Of a stretch of 64,000 bases of DNA, positions 43,246 through 52,546 are shown piece by piece. Source of the stretch: HGM04593 sp045647745. GTDB taxonomy: Bacteria; Bacteroidota; Bacteroidia; Bacteroidales; Bacteroidaceae. The translations under genes were made by a program, and so were the position numbers. Every line of letters begins with the position of its first letter. Positions within the stretch are counted from its first letter, which is position 1. The notes below the pieces were generated by a model, which made no database searches, was not told where the DNA came from, and saw only the letters and a program-made list of their open reading frames with translations. Location: contig JAZRMQ010000029.1 in the NCBI GenBank assembly GCA_045647745.1, positions 1 to 64,000 on the forward strand. Direction: 5' to 3'.

Positions 43246-44664
43246 TTATCTCTTTTTGATTTCGGCTTCGAAGCGACGTGTCGCTTCGCCGATACTGCTG
43301 CAAGCGCAAGGACCTGTTATACAACCTCCGGGGCACGACATAACCTCGACTAATTTGCCGGGGCATTTACCCGTCTTGGCAAATCCTTTAAGCATTGCAA
43401 TATTCTTTTTGTTAAGGTCGGCAATCACCACTCCCTCAAGATTTTCGTCGCCAAGGTGGTTCTTTACCGCATTAAACACGCCTGTGGTTTTTGCAAAATT
43501 GTGAGCATCGCGCGATGCTGTTTCGGTTGGGGTGTAGGGGATTGTGCTTTCGATATCAATGCCAAGGCCTTGTATCACAGCATCAAGCTCGCGGAATGTC
43601 CAAACAAAATCAACATTCTCATCAGTTGCACCTTCGGCTTTCTTTGAGGCGCAAGGAGCTATGAACACAGTCTTGCAATCGCCAAATTTCTCTTTTGTGT
43701 ATAGTGCAGTGTAGTGCATTGGCGATCCGGTTGACGAAACATATTTTACAATCTCGGGTATATGCTTCTTGGCGAGGTTTACGTATGCGGGACAGCAACT
43801 TGTAGTCATAAAAGGCTGCCCCTCTTCAATTTTTTCTTTTAGCTCCTCGGCTTCGCGGCGAATAGTCTCTTGTGCACCGAATGCAACCTCTACAACGTCG
43901 TAAAAGCCTATTGCCTTGAGCGAGCCATAAACCTGTTCAATGGGCTTCCCGAATTGTGCCAACACCGATGGAGCAACCATTGCTATAATTTTTTTGCCGG
44001 CGCGCATCTCTTTGAGCACGTCAAAAACCTCGCATTTGTCAAAGATTGCTCCGAACGGACAGGCGTTAAGGCACTTGCCACAGTAGATACATTTTTCGGG
44101 GTCGATGTGCTCTACGCCATATTCATCCTTAGAGACTGCCTTTACAGGGCACGCCTCTTCGCAAGGAACGGGCATATATATGATAGCGTGATAGGGGCAC
44201 ACTTGATGGCATTTTCCACAGCTTATGCACTTGTCGTGGTCTATATGTGCTTTGCCTTCTTTGTCATAGACGATAGCATCTTTGGGGCAATTTGTGTAGC
44301 AGGGGCGCGCTACGCAACCACGGCACAAATTTGAAACCTCGTAATTCGTTTTTACACACGAAGAACAGGCTTCGTCCATCACGTGTAATATCTTTTTGCT
44401 GTTTTGAGGGCTTTTACACGTCAGCATTTGTCGGGCATAGCTGCTCAGTGGAGTCATTTCGTCAGTCTCATCCTGCATCGTGAACCCCATCATTGCCATT
44501 GTTTTATATTTTATAACGGCACGTTCCTTGTGTATACAGCAACGCCCTTTAGGCTTTTGGTTGCGTGGATACATTTCGTATGGCATACGGTCAATCTTTT
44601 GCAGAAGTTCGTTGTTCTTCCACATAGCCACAAGTTTAGATAAAAGACGATAGCGAATAAACAT
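43246..44664 (-). CDS. hydA: [FeFe] hydrogenase, group B-type monomeric
   Basis: Predicted H-cluster hydrogenase of 472 residues. The N-terminal half carries a Cys-rich segment plus two ferredoxin-type 4Fe-4S motifs (CISCGKCHQVCP and CIYCGKCLNACP). All H-cluster motifs are present: L1 TTSCCPAY, L2 APCASKKAE and L3 EVMSCPGGCITGPCAC. The L1 Ala/Tyr variants and short length fit the group B1 type common in anaerobes. The adjacent divergent hydEGF genes supply maturation. An alternative start at ATG 44625 cannot be excluded. Reaction direction and redox partner are unknown; rubredoxin or ferredoxin are candidates. Confidence 0.93.
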   Translation of the reverse strand: MFIRYRLLSKLVAMWKNNELLQKIDRMPYEMYPRNQKPKGRCCIHKERAVIKYKTMAMMGFTMQDETDEMTPLSSYARQMLTCKSPQNSKKILHVMDEACSSCVKTNYEVSNLCRGCVARPCYTNCPKDAIVYDKEGKAHIDHDKCISCGKCHQVCPYHAIIYMPVPCEEACPVKAVSKDEYGVEHIDPEKCIYCGKCLNACPFGAIFDKCEVFDVLKEMRAGKKIIAMVAPSVLAQFGKPIEQVYGSLKAIGFYDVVEVAFGAQETIRREAEELKEKIEEGQPFMTTSCCPAYVNLAKKHIPEIVKYVSSTGSPMHYTALYTKEKFGDCKTVFIAPCASKKAEGATDENVDFVWTFRELDAVIQGLGIDIESTIPYTPTETASRDAHNFAKTTGVFNAVKNHLGDENLEGVVIADLNKKNIAMLKGFAKTGKCPGKLVEVMSCPGGCITGPCACSSIGEATRRFEAEIKKR

Positions 44665-44700
44665 ATTATGATAAGCAATAAGTGTTTTAAATTTTGCAGT

Positions 44701-44737
44701 AAAAATAGTTAAAAAACGGTTATTTCAACTATTTTTG
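44701..44737. promoter_or_regulatory. Inverted repeat and hydE promoter between hydA and hydE
   Basis: A 10-bp perfect inverted repeat, AAAAATAGTT (44701-44710) and AACTATTTTT (44727-44736), lies in the 92-bp divergent region. The right arm overlaps the hydE -7 box TATTTTTG (44730-44737), so a bound regulator could control one or both directions. It does not resemble a Rex or FNR consensus. Confidence 0.5.
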
Positions 44738-44756
44738 CAATAATGTTTTTACAAAA

Positions 44757-45848
44757 ATGAGAGAATACTGTTTTGATGATGTTCTTGCGCTGCTTGTCTC
44801 GCCAGAGAAGGTGCCGGCCGAGGCGTGGCGATATTTACTCACTGCGCTCGATGATGGTGAGAAAAATCGTTTGTCAATGCTTGCTCGCAATGTCGCACAG
44901 GAACATTTTGGGAGTGGAGTGTATGTGCGCGCTCTCATAGAGATAAGCTCTCATTGTCGAAACAATTGCTACTATTGCGGCTTGCGTTGCGGCAACAGGC
45001 TGGCGCAGCGCTATAGGCTGAACAAAGAGCAGATATTGGACTGTTGCCACAAGGCTGCAAAGCTTGGGTTCAACACTTTTGTGCTACAGGGCGGCGAGGA
45101 CCCGCAAATGAGCGATGAGTGGCTTGCTGACGTTGTATCTGCAATCAAGGCCGAGTATCCCGATAAGGCAATCTCTTTGTCCGTTGGGGAACGCACAACT
45201 GCCGGGTATGCCCTTTTGCGTAAAGCCGGTGCCGAACGTTATCTCCTGCGCCACGAGACAGCCGATAGTCAGCATTATGCTCAACTGCATCCATCGACTA
45301 TGAATTTTGAAAATCGCCAACGCTGTCTCTACGACCTTAAAAAACTTGGTTATCAAGTGGGCAGTGGAATGATGGTGGGTTCGCCCGGGCAAACAGTGGA
45401 ACATCTTGTGAAGGATTTAATTTTGCTCGATGAGTTGCAACCGCAGATGATAGGGGTGGGGCCTTTTATTCCAGCAGAGGGAACACCTTTTGCCGGTGAA
45501 CCTTGCGGCTGTGTGGACGAAACGTTGTTGCTTATATCACTTTTGCGATTGCGCTTTCCTCAAGCACTGATTCCGGCAACAACGGCCGTGGCAACCCTTT
45601 GCAGCACCGGTACTCAGCGCGCAGTGCTTGCCGGTGCAAATGTAGTTATGCCGAATATAACTCCATTAGAGGTGCGCGCGAGATATTCGATTTACAACAA
45701 CAAAAAGAACAGTGGCAGTGAGTCGGCCGAGCAGCTTGCGCTACTTGAAAATGTATTGCAGAGCATTGGTTATCATATAGACTACTCCCGAGGAGATTGC
45801 AAAAACTCCTTGAATGGTGTATTGGCAGGGAATAATTACAGACATTGA
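44757..45848 (+). CDS. hydE: [FeFe] hydrogenase maturase HydE (radical SAM)
   Basis: Radical-SAM enzyme acting in synthesis of the H-cluster dithiolate bridge. The 363 residues include the C-x3-C-x2-C cluster ligands C67, C71 and C74 (SHCRNNCYYCGLR), the family glycine-rich region VLQGGEDPQMSD near 105, and MMVGSPGQTVEHL near 205. It is the first gene of a hydE-hydG-hydF operon divergent from the hydrogenase. Confidence 0.96.
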   Translation: MREYCFDDVLALLVSPEKVPAEAWRYLLTALDDGEKNRLSMLARNVAQEHFGSGVYVRALIEISSHCRNNCYYCGLRCGNRLAQRYRLNKEQILDCCHKAAKLGFNTFVLQGGEDPQMSDEWLADVVSAIKAEYPDKAISLSVGERTTAGYALLRKAGAERYLLRHETADSQHYAQLHPSTMNFENRQRCLYDLKKLGYQVGSGMMVGSPGQTVEHLVKDLILLDELQPQMIGVGPFIPAEGTPFAGEPCGCVDETLLLISLLRLRFPQALIPATTAVATLCSTGTQRAVLAGANVVMPNITPLEVRARYSIYNNKKNSGSESAEQLALLENVLQSIGYHIDYSRGDCKNSLNGVLAGNNYRH

Positions 45849-45853
45849 ATACT

Positions 45854-47272
45854 ATGTATAATCCAAAATCGACAATAGCAACAGAATTTATAAGCGACAG
45901 CGAGATACGCTCTACACTTGATTATGCCCGCGAGAATAGCGATAATATTCCCCTTGTTGAGAGTATCTTAAATAAAGCCACGCAATACAAGGGGCTCACT
46001 CATCGCGAGGCGGCTTTGTTGCTCGAGTGCGATAACCCCCAAATTCAGCAACGTATCTTTGAACTTGCCAATGGGATAAAACATCGTTTCTATGGCAACC
46101 GCATAGTGATGTTTGCGCCGCTCTATCTGTCGAACTATTGTGTCAACGGCTGTGTCTATTGCCCCTATCACGCAAAGAATAAAAACATACGCCGTAAGAA
46201 ACTTACACAAGACGAAATTCGTGCCGAGGTGATTGCATTGCAGGATATGGGGCACAAACGCCTTGCTCTTGAAGCCGGAGAACATCCGCTGCATAACCCT
46301 ATTGAGTATATTCTCGAGAGTATAAAAACCATTTACGGCATAAAACACAAAAACGGAGCAATACGCCGTGTGAATGTAAATATTGCGGCTACAACCGTGG
46401 AGAACTATCGTCGTTTGCGTGATGCCGGCATTGGTACATATATTCTGTTTCAAGAGACATACAACAAGGAAAATTATGAGGCATTGCACCCCACGGGCCC
46501 CAAAAAGGATTATGCTTGGCACACCGAGGCTATGGACAGGGCAATGCAGGGTGGTATAGACGATGTTGGCATTGGCGTGCTCTTTGGGCTCGAGACCTAT
46601 CGCTACGACTTTGTCGGGCTGCTTATGCACGCCGAGCATCTTGAGGCAGTCTATGGCGTTGGGCCACACACTATCAGTGTGCCACGTCTTTGCAAGGCCG
46701 ATGATGTTGATACCTCCGATTTTGAGAATGCTGTCCCCGATGATATTTTCTATAAAATTGTAGCTATAACACGCATTGCCGTTCCCTATACAGGAATGAT
46801 AATATCCACTCGCGAGAGTGTCAAGAGCCGCGAGCGCTTGCTCGAGCTTGGTGTGTCGCAAATAAGCGGTGGTTCACGCACCAGCGTTGGAGGGTACGTT
46901 GCCGAGGAGGCTCCCGATGAAAATTCCGCACAATTTGACATTGCCGACCATCGCTCGCTTGACGAGGTGGTTGAATGGTTGCTCAATCTTAATCATATTC
47001 CCAGCTTTTGCACCGCCTGCTACCGCGAAGGCCGCACCGGCGACCGCTTTATGACCCTGTTGAAAAATGGTCAGATATCTAATTGTTGCTTACCTAATGC
47101 CTTGATAACGTTAAAGGAGTATCTGAAAGATTATGCCTCTCCTGCAACGCGCGCCAAAGGTGAGGCAATGATTAAGCGTTTGCTTGTTGATATTCCTAAC
47201 CCTCGAGCCCGAGCAAAAGCGAGCGAGTTTCTTGACAGGATTGATGCCGGAGAGAGGGATTTCAGGTTTTAA
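45854..47272 (+). CDS. hydG: [FeFe] hydrogenase maturase HydG (radical SAM tyrosine lyase)
   Basis: Cleaves tyrosine to supply CO and CN ligands for the H-cluster. I chose ATG 45854 (MYNPKST), giving 472 residues. The radical-SAM Cys triad is C96, C100, C103 (SNYCVNGCVYCPYHA). The C-terminal auxiliary cluster ligands are in FCTACYREGRTGDRFM and ISNCCLPNAL. It starts 5 nt after hydE and is followed by hydF. Together with hydA this is a complete self-contained hydrogenase set. Confidence 0.96.
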   Translation: MYNPKSTIATEFISDSEIRSTLDYARENSDNIPLVESILNKATQYKGLTHREAALLLECDNPQIQQRIFELANGIKHRFYGNRIVMFAPLYLSNYCVNGCVYCPYHAKNKNIRRKKLTQDEIRAEVIALQDMGHKRLALEAGEHPLHNPIEYILESIKTIYGIKHKNGAIRRVNVNIAATTVENYRRLRDAGIGTYILFQETYNKENYEALHPTGPKKDYAWHTEAMDRAMQGGIDDVGIGVLFGLETYRYDFVGLLMHAEHLEAVYGVGPHTISVPRLCKADDVDTSDFENAVPDDIFYKIVAITRIAVPYTGMIISTRESVKSRERLLELGVSQISGGSRTSVGGYVAEEAPDENSAQFDIADHRSLDEVVEWLLNLNHIPSFCTACYREGRTGDRFMTLLKNGQISNCCLPNALITLKEYLKDYASPATRAKGEAMIKRLLVDIPNPRARAKASEFLDRIDAGERDFRF

Positions 47273-47326
47273 AAAATATTTTGTGATTTAAACTATTTAC
47301 AAAAGCATTATTCCAATTTAAAGAAT

Positions 47327-48514
47327 ATGACCACAATTGCTCGTTCTAACCGTTATCATATAGCCATTTTTGGCAGGCGAAACGCCGGTAAGTCATCGTT
47401 GGTGAATAGTATTGCGGGGCAGTGTGTTTCTATTGTATCGGATATTCCCGGGACAACCACCGATACTGTGTGGAAAAATATTGAGCTTCCGGGAATTGGT
47501 GCAGCCGTAATTGCCGACACTGCGGGCTTTGACGATGGGGGAGAGCTCGGCTCGATGCGTGTAGCTGCGGCACGTAAAGTGCTTGCACAGGTTGATGCCG
47601 CTATTCTTTTGCTCGATTCGGTTACCAATGAAGCTTCTCTTGAAAAAGAGTGGTGTGCCGAGATTGAAAGATTGCAACTACCGCTTTTTCTCGTTGCCGG
47701 AAAGTGCGATAATGAGGGCGCGGCAGAGCGTGTAGCTCAGTGGCAAAAGGAATTTGGCAGCGAGGTAATACCATTCTCTGCTGTTACCGGTGAGGGACGT
47801 GAGGTCTTGCTTGAGCGTATCGCTCGGCAGTGCAAACAAGATGAGACTCTTGACGATATAACCCATTCTTTAGTAACCCCCGGCGACGTTGTGGTGCTGG
47901 TTATGCCACAAGATGCCTCGGCTCCCAAAGGGCGTCTCATTCAGCCACAGGTGCAGACGCTGCGCAATCTGCTCGACAAACATTGTATCCCCCTTTGTTG
48001 TGCCCCCGAGGAGTTGCCCCGTCTGTTGCAGTCGCTTGTTGCTCCGCCTCAGTTAATTATAACCGATTCTCAGCTGTTTCCAATGGTTGAAAAACTTACT
48101 CCTCCCGGTGTGAAATTAACCTCTTTTTCTGTTCTTATGGCACGCCACAAAGGAGATATTGATGCTTTTTGTGATGGAGCAAAAGTGTTGCTCTCATTGC
48201 CCTCAACTGCACGTGTCTTGATTGCCGAGGCGTGTAGCCACATTCCGCAGAACGAAGATATTGGGCGTGTGAAGCTGCCGCGTCTGTTGCGTAGTAAACT
48301 GGGCGATGGTGTGCAGATTGATATTGTATCGGGGAATGATTTTCCTGCGGAGCTTGCCGGTTATGATATTGTGATACATTGTGGAGCGTGTATGTTCAAT
48401 CGTCGCACTGTTCTTTCGCGTGTGCGACAGGCAAAGGCTCAGGGTGTTCCAATAACAAATTATGGTGTCGCTATTGCAGCGCTCACAGGAATTATGGATA
48501 AAATAGTATTTTAA
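47327..48514 (+). CDS. hydF: [FeFe] hydrogenase maturation GTPase HydF
   Basis: GTPase scaffold on which the 2Fe subcluster is assembled. The 395 residues have Walker A GRRNAGKSSLVNS near residue 16, a G3 DTAGFDD near 65, and cluster-binding Cys/His residues in the C-terminal third (EACSHIP and VIHCGACMFNRR), as in characterised HydF proteins. It is the last gene of hydEGF, with a 54-nt gap after hydG and a strong terminator downstream. Confidence 0.95.
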   Translation: MTTIARSNRYHIAIFGRRNAGKSSLVNSIAGQCVSIVSDIPGTTTDTVWKNIELPGIGAAVIADTAGFDDGGELGSMRVAAARKVLAQVDAAILLLDSVTNEASLEKEWCAEIERLQLPLFLVAGKCDNEGAAERVAQWQKEFGSEVIPFSAVTGEGREVLLERIARQCKQDETLDDITHSLVTPGDVVVLVMPQDASAPKGRLIQPQVQTLRNLLDKHCIPLCCAPEELPRLLQSLVAPPQLIITDSQLFPMVEKLTPPGVKLTSFSVLMARHKGDIDAFCDGAKVLLSLPSTARVLIAEACSHIPQNEDIGRVKLPRLLRSKLGDGVQIDIVSGNDFPAELAGYDIVIHCGACMFNRRTVLSRVRQAKAQGVPITNYGVAIAALTGIMDKIVF

Positions 48515-48559
48515 ATTATAAGAGCTAGATAATACTAAAAAAATGATAGCACGATAAGT

Positions 48560-48603
48560 AAAATACACCCCAAAGTTTGGACAAAAACTTTGGGGTGTAT
48601 TTT
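48560..48603. terminator. Bidirectional terminator between hydF and the ALDH gene
   Basis: A 19-bp perfect stem (48560-48578 with 48585-48603), 6-nt loop, with A/T tracts at both ends, between convergent genes. Confidence 0.9.
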
Positions 48604-48643
48604 ATGCGCAAGAGGCAGTCTTGCTCTTTAAATTTCCGATAAA

Positions 48644-50026
48644 TTATAACAATTTCTTTACTAATCCAAACATCTTGTAAGGCATATAACGGAAGGGTAA
48701 GTCGAGCCACGTGGGTGTTGTTACCACTGAACGTTTGTGTGAGAATGCGTCGAAGCTGAGCTTTCCGTGATAGTGTCCCATACCGGAATTTCCCACTCCA
48801 CCAAATGGAATATTCTCATTGGCAATGTGCATAATAGTGTCGTTGATACACGAACCACCGGCCGACGTGGTGCGTATAACCTCTTTGCCGGAATTTGTAT
48901 TCCCAAAGTAGTAGAGCGCAAGTGGCTTTTCTCTGTCTTTTATAAATGTTATCGCCTCCTCGAGCTCATCGAATGGCATCATTGGCAGCACTGGACCAAA
49001 AATCTCCTCTTGCATCACCGGAGCGGTAGGCTTTACATCAGCAAGCAGGGTGGGTTCAATGTAGCGCTCGGCGGCGTTAACTGTTCCGCCATAGACAATG
49101 CGTCCATCCTTTAAATAGCCTGCAACGCGCTCAAAAGCCTTGTCATTTACAAGGCGCACAAAGTGGTGGCTGGCTCTTGTATCCTTGCCGTGCAAGCGCT
49201 CAATAGCTTTGCCAAACTCTTGGATAAACTCCTCTCGACGGCTGTTGTGAATGAGCAGATAATCGGGGGCAATGCAGGTTTGTCCGGCATTGAGTGTCTT
49301 TCCCCACGCTATGCGACGTGCCGCAATCTTAATATCGGCATTTTCATCTACAATGCAGGGGCTCTTGCCGCCAAGCTCAAGCACCACCGGAGTGAGGTTC
49401 TTTGCTGCGGCTGCCATAACTTTTTTGCCAAGAGCAGGGCTGCCAGTGAAGAAAATAATATCGAAACGCTCATCGAGCAGCGCAGTGTTCACCTCGCGGT
49501 TGCCTTGCACCACGGCAACGTATCTCTTCTCAAAAGTCTCGGTAATCATCTCTTCAATTATACGCGACACGTTGGGAACGTATGGCGATGGTTTAAGAAT
49601 TGCTGTGCATCCTGCTGATATTGCTCCAACCAATGGGTTAAGTAATAGCTGAACAGGGTAGTTCCACGGCGAGATGATGAGTGCTGCGCCCAAAGGCTCG
49701 CTAATAATATGGCTGCGCGAAGGCATCATCTTCAGTGGTGTGCCGACGCAACGGCTACGCATCCAACTGCGCAAGTGTTTTTTGTGGTTCTTCACCTCGC
49801 CGGCGACAATGCTCAGCTCGGTGAGAATAGCCTCCTCTGTCGATTTGTGAAGGTCGTTCCACAAGGCCTCACAAAGTGGCTTTTCCCACTTTTTTAGTGC
49901 TGCCTGCAACTTTTTTAGTTGCTCTTTTCTGAACTTGTAGTCCAATGTGACATTTGTTGCAAAATATTCGCGTTGTGCTGCAACAATATCTTTAATATCG
50001 TTTATAGGTGTGTTTGTAATACTCAT
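48644..50026 (-). CDS. Aldehyde dehydrogenase (ALDH3-like)
   Basis: NAD(P)-dependent oxidation of aldehydes to acids, of the class 3 (fatty-aldehyde) type. The 460 residues are of ALDH3 length. The catalytic Cys is in NAGQTCIAPDYLL, the active-site Glu in LELGGKSPCIVD, and ISPWNYPVQLLLNPL begins the NAD-binding region. The C-terminal part (SFDAFSHKRSVV ... PYKMFGLVKKLL) resembles membrane-associated ALDH3 ends. Its start is 3 nt after the SDR stop, so the two act in one operon, possibly alcohol-aldehyde-acid conversion of lipids. The substrate is inferred. Confidence 0.93.
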   Translation of the reverse strand: MSITNTPINDIKDIVAAQREYFATNVTLDYKFRKEQLKKLQAALKKWEKPLCEALWNDLHKSTEEAILTELSIVAGEVKNHKKHLRSWMRSRCVGTPLKMMPSRSHIISEPLGAALIISPWNYPVQLLLNPLVGAISAGCTAILKPSPYVPNVSRIIEEMITETFEKRYVAVVQGNREVNTALLDERFDIIFFTGSPALGKKVMAAAAKNLTPVVLELGGKSPCIVDENADIKIAARRIAWGKTLNAGQTCIAPDYLLIHNSRREEFIQEFGKAIERLHGKDTRASHHFVRLVNDKAFERVAGYLKDGRIVYGGTVNAAERYIEPTLLADVKPTAPVMQEEIFGPVLPMMPFDELEEAITFIKDREKPLALYYFGNTNSGKEVIRTTSAGGSCINDTIMHIANENIPFGGVGNSGMGHYHGKLSFDAFSHKRSVVTTPTWLDLPFRYMPYKMFGLVKKLL

Positions 50027-50029
50027 ATT

Positions 50030-50845
50030 TTATCTCTTTTGACGACCGGTAAAGTGGTCCATTGCGTGAAAAATACCAACAATCTCTCCAAAGATATAAT
50101 CAAAAATTGAGGTTGGCAACAGTGCCTGACAGAAACGGATAAAATGGTAGCCAAAAGGTATGCCTTTGAAATTCTTGTTGCGCTCAATGGCATTCATAAT
50201 CTTGCGAGATGTGGGCTCCGGCTTCAAAATAGGGAAGATGCGTGATTTTACACCGTCGAACATTCCTGTGTTGATGAAATAAGGGGCAATGGTTGTGAAA
50301 CGTACTTTGCTTTTCATCTGCTTTAGCTCAATGCGAACGCTGTCGCTCCAACCGATGACAGCCCATTTGCTTGCGGCATATACCGACATTCGTGGGTTGG
50401 ATATCATACCGGCTGCCGATGCTATATTACAAATGTGGCCGTGGTTACGCTCGAGCATCTTGGGAAGGAACTGCTGTGCAATTATCATTGGTGCAGTTGC
50501 ATTGATGTTCATTGTGCGTTCAATATCGCGTATTGTCTGCTTGTCAAATGTTTCGTTGTTGGCTACAATGCCGGCACAGTTGATGAGAATATCTACACTG
50601 CCACACTCCTTCTCGGTCAGCGCAGCAATCTCTTTTACCTGCTCGCTGTTCGACACGTCAATTTTGTAGCCTTTTACTGTTCCTAAGTTTTTATACTCCT
50701 CGATGGTGCTTTCAATGCTTGCCTCGTTGATGTCCCAAATGATTAGGCTCTTTGCGCCCCTTTCCAATGCAATGCGTCCCATAATGCGGCCAATGCCTGA
50801 TGCACCGCCTGTTATGAGCACATTATTACCTTTAATTTTGGTCAT
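50030..50845 (-). CDS. Short-chain dehydrogenase/reductase
   Basis: A 271-residue classical SDR. It has a TGxxxGxG-type NAD(P) loop (GGASGIGR, near residue 13), Ser in IASAAGM near 143 and the YxxxK catalytic pair in YAASKWAV near 155. It resembles SDRs acting on hydrophobic alcohols or retinol-like substrates, with a hydrophobic C-terminal region (PTSIFDYIFGEIVGIF) that could touch membrane. It is upstream of and nearly contiguous with the ALDH gene, fitting sequential alcohol and aldehyde oxidation. Confidence 0.9.
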   Translation of the reverse strand: MTKIKGNNVLITGGASGIGRIMGRIALERGAKSLIIWDINEASIESTIEEYKNLGTVKGYKIDVSNSEQVKEIAALTEKECGSVDILINCAGIVANNETFDKQTIRDIERTMNINATAPMIIAQQFLPKMLERNHGHICNIASAAGMISNPRMSVYAASKWAVIGWSDSVRIELKQMKSKVRFTTIAPYFINTGMFDGVKSRIFPILKPEPTSRKIMNAIERNKNFKGIPFGYHFIRFCQALLPTSIFDYIFGEIVGIFHAMDHFTGRQKR

Positions 50846-50859
50846 AATTGTATGTTTTT

Positions 50860-50959
50860 TGTGTAAAAAATACCTTTTAGTTCTTTTTGGTGCGCAAAAT
50901 TAGTATAAAATGTACAAAAATATTGTCCTTTTTCTGCACAAAATATGCCTTTTTGTGCA
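50860..50959. promoter_or_regulatory. Repeated TGYRCAAAA-like motifs upstream of the SDR-ALDH operon
   Basis: Four near-direct copies of a TGnnnAAAAnnT motif occur at 50860, 50891, 50911 and 50935. The last forms a 9-bp inverted repeat, TGCACAAAA (50935-50943) with TTTTGTGCA (50951-50959). They occupy the region where the SDR promoter should be, so they are candidate regulator sites. The regulator is unknown. Confidence 0.45.
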
Positions 50960-51048
50960 AATTTTGTTAAATAAATCTGCTGTAGAAATGTTTTTACTAG
51001 ATACTGGTGTTTTTTTGCGGTATCTATTGGCGGGTTGAAGCAGTGGTT

Positions 51049-52377
51049 TTATTTTATTGTTTTATATGGCAGCCCATCGATGCGTTCAATGGGGTATTGC
51101 CCCTCGAGCAGGCCGCTTATTACTGTGTCGCGTGAGCCGGCTGTTTGAAACGGATAGAGCTCAAAGAGTGGCATCACCGATGCAAAGTGCTCCATAATCT
51201 CCGATTGTATACTCTCGTAGTCTATCCACTCTGTTGTTGTGGTGAAGCAGTAGAATTGTATCGGCAACCCTGTTTCGTTGGGCTCTAGTGTTCTCACCAT
51301 TATAATCATATCTTTTCGTATGAGTGGGTGGCGGCGCAGATATTTCTCGGCGTATGCGCGGAAAAGTCCTGCGTTGGTGTCTATCGTGCCGTTTGTTAGT
51401 CCATCGGGGTTTGCGGTGTTGGCAATGTTGCCGTTTGCAACTTGTTCGGCCTTGCGTGTTATGTATGTGGCAAGCTCACTGTCGAGTTTTTTTACGCGGC
51501 GCAACATCGTTTCGCTGCAAGGGCGTATGTTGTCGAGCTTTATTGTGTATCCGCGTGCTATGCGCCTGCCACCGCTTTCACTCATTCCTCGCCAGTTGAT
51601 AAATGTTCCGTTGATGAGTGTGTAGGGCGGTATTGTAGCTATTGTATTATCCCAATTGCGCACCTTTACTATGGTTAGTGAAATATCGTACACATTGCCG
51701 TTGATGCTTGTACCGGGTATTTCTATCCAGTCGCCCAGCCTCACCATATCATTTTCCAGTAGCAGAAAGCCACCCACAAACCCCATAATACTGTCTTTGG
51801 CAATGAGCATAAGCACGGCAGCAAAAGCTCCCAAGCCACCAATGAGGTAGAGTGGCGATTTATTGGTGAGAATGGATATTATAATGATGACAGAAACAAG
51901 AATTACAATAATCTTGCCCACCTGTATGAACCCCTTTACCGGCCTGTCGTGGAATTTGCTGTTGTTGAATACCGAGTCGCCCAGTGCGCTAAGCACCGCA
52001 ATTATTGCCATCACTATTGCAATGATGTAATATATTGATACTGCAAGCTCGGCATAATGTGCTACAATGCTGTTGGCCGATGTCGTTATTGGCAGCAGAG
52101 TATTTATAGTGATGGGGATAACAATGTGAGTAACCGTTCGCATCCTTTTGCCTTTGAGCATCTGCGTTAGAAAATTGTAATGCTTGCGCTTTACTATGCG
52201 CCTAATGACAAAGAGCGAGATGCGGTAGGTAATCTCCATTGTCGCGATGGCTATTACAATGACTATTGCAGAAATTATGAGCGTATCATATCTTTTTATT
52301 GCATCCTCGGATAGCCCTAAATGTGTTAATAGCACTCTTACCTTATCATATATATAGTTTGTAACATTTGTCTGCAT
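51049..52377 (-). CDS. Mechanosensitive ion channel, MscS family (YbdG-like)
   Basis: Inner-membrane channel, 442 residues. Hydrophobic segments occur near residues 27-55, 75-95, 105-130 and 150-200. The MscS pore helix and beta domain follow (GGLGAFAAVLMLIAKDSIMGFVGG near 180, then the LENDMVRLGDWIEIPG loop). The long C-terminal cytoplasmic domain fits the YbdG/MscM subtype. A YbdG role in osmotic release is established for E. coli and inferred here. It stands alone, divergent from the thioesterase gene. Confidence 0.92.
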   Translation of the reverse strand: MQTNVTNYIYDKVRVLLTHLGLSEDAIKRYDTLIISAIVIVIAIATMEITYRISLFVIRRIVKRKHYNFLTQMLKGKRMRTVTHIVIPITINTLLPITTSANSIVAHYAELAVSIYYIIAIVMAIIAVLSALGDSVFNNSKFHDRPVKGFIQVGKIIVILVSVIIIISILTNKSPLYLIGGLGAFAAVLMLIAKDSIMGFVGGFLLLENDMVRLGDWIEIPGTSINGNVYDISLTIVKVRNWDNTIATIPPYTLINGTFINWRGMSESGGRRIARGYTIKLDNIRPCSETMLRRVKKLDSELATYITRKAEQVANGNIANTANPDGLTNGTIDTNAGLFRAYAEKYLRRHPLIRKDMIIMVRTLEPNETGLPIQFYCFTTTTEWIDYESIQSEIMEHFASVMPLFELYPFQTAGSRDTVISGLLEGQYPIERIDGLPYKTIK

Positions 52378-52515
52378 CTGTTTTTTTTATCTCTATAACA
52401 AAAAACTCTCCGCTTTGCTGTTGCTAATGGTATGTTTTTTGTAAAAAACAGCAGTATATTTACTCTCTTGTGAAAAATATTGAAACAAACTACGCATTTC
52501 TCGTTTCTTTCTTAC

Positions 52516-52523
52516 TATATTCG
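52516..52523 (+). promoter_or_regulatory. -7 element upstream of the thioesterase gene
   Basis: TATATTCG, one mismatch from TAnnTTTG, 23 nt before the thioesterase start codon. The same TTCG variant occurs before serC, dnaB, trpS and phoH. Confidence 0.5.
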
Positions 52524-52546
52524 CAACCATATAAAACAAAAAGAGT

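Noticed and set aside
45968..46861. 297-codon open frame on the minus strand
   Set aside because: It is antisense to hydG, which has all its motifs; the frame reflects codon bias.
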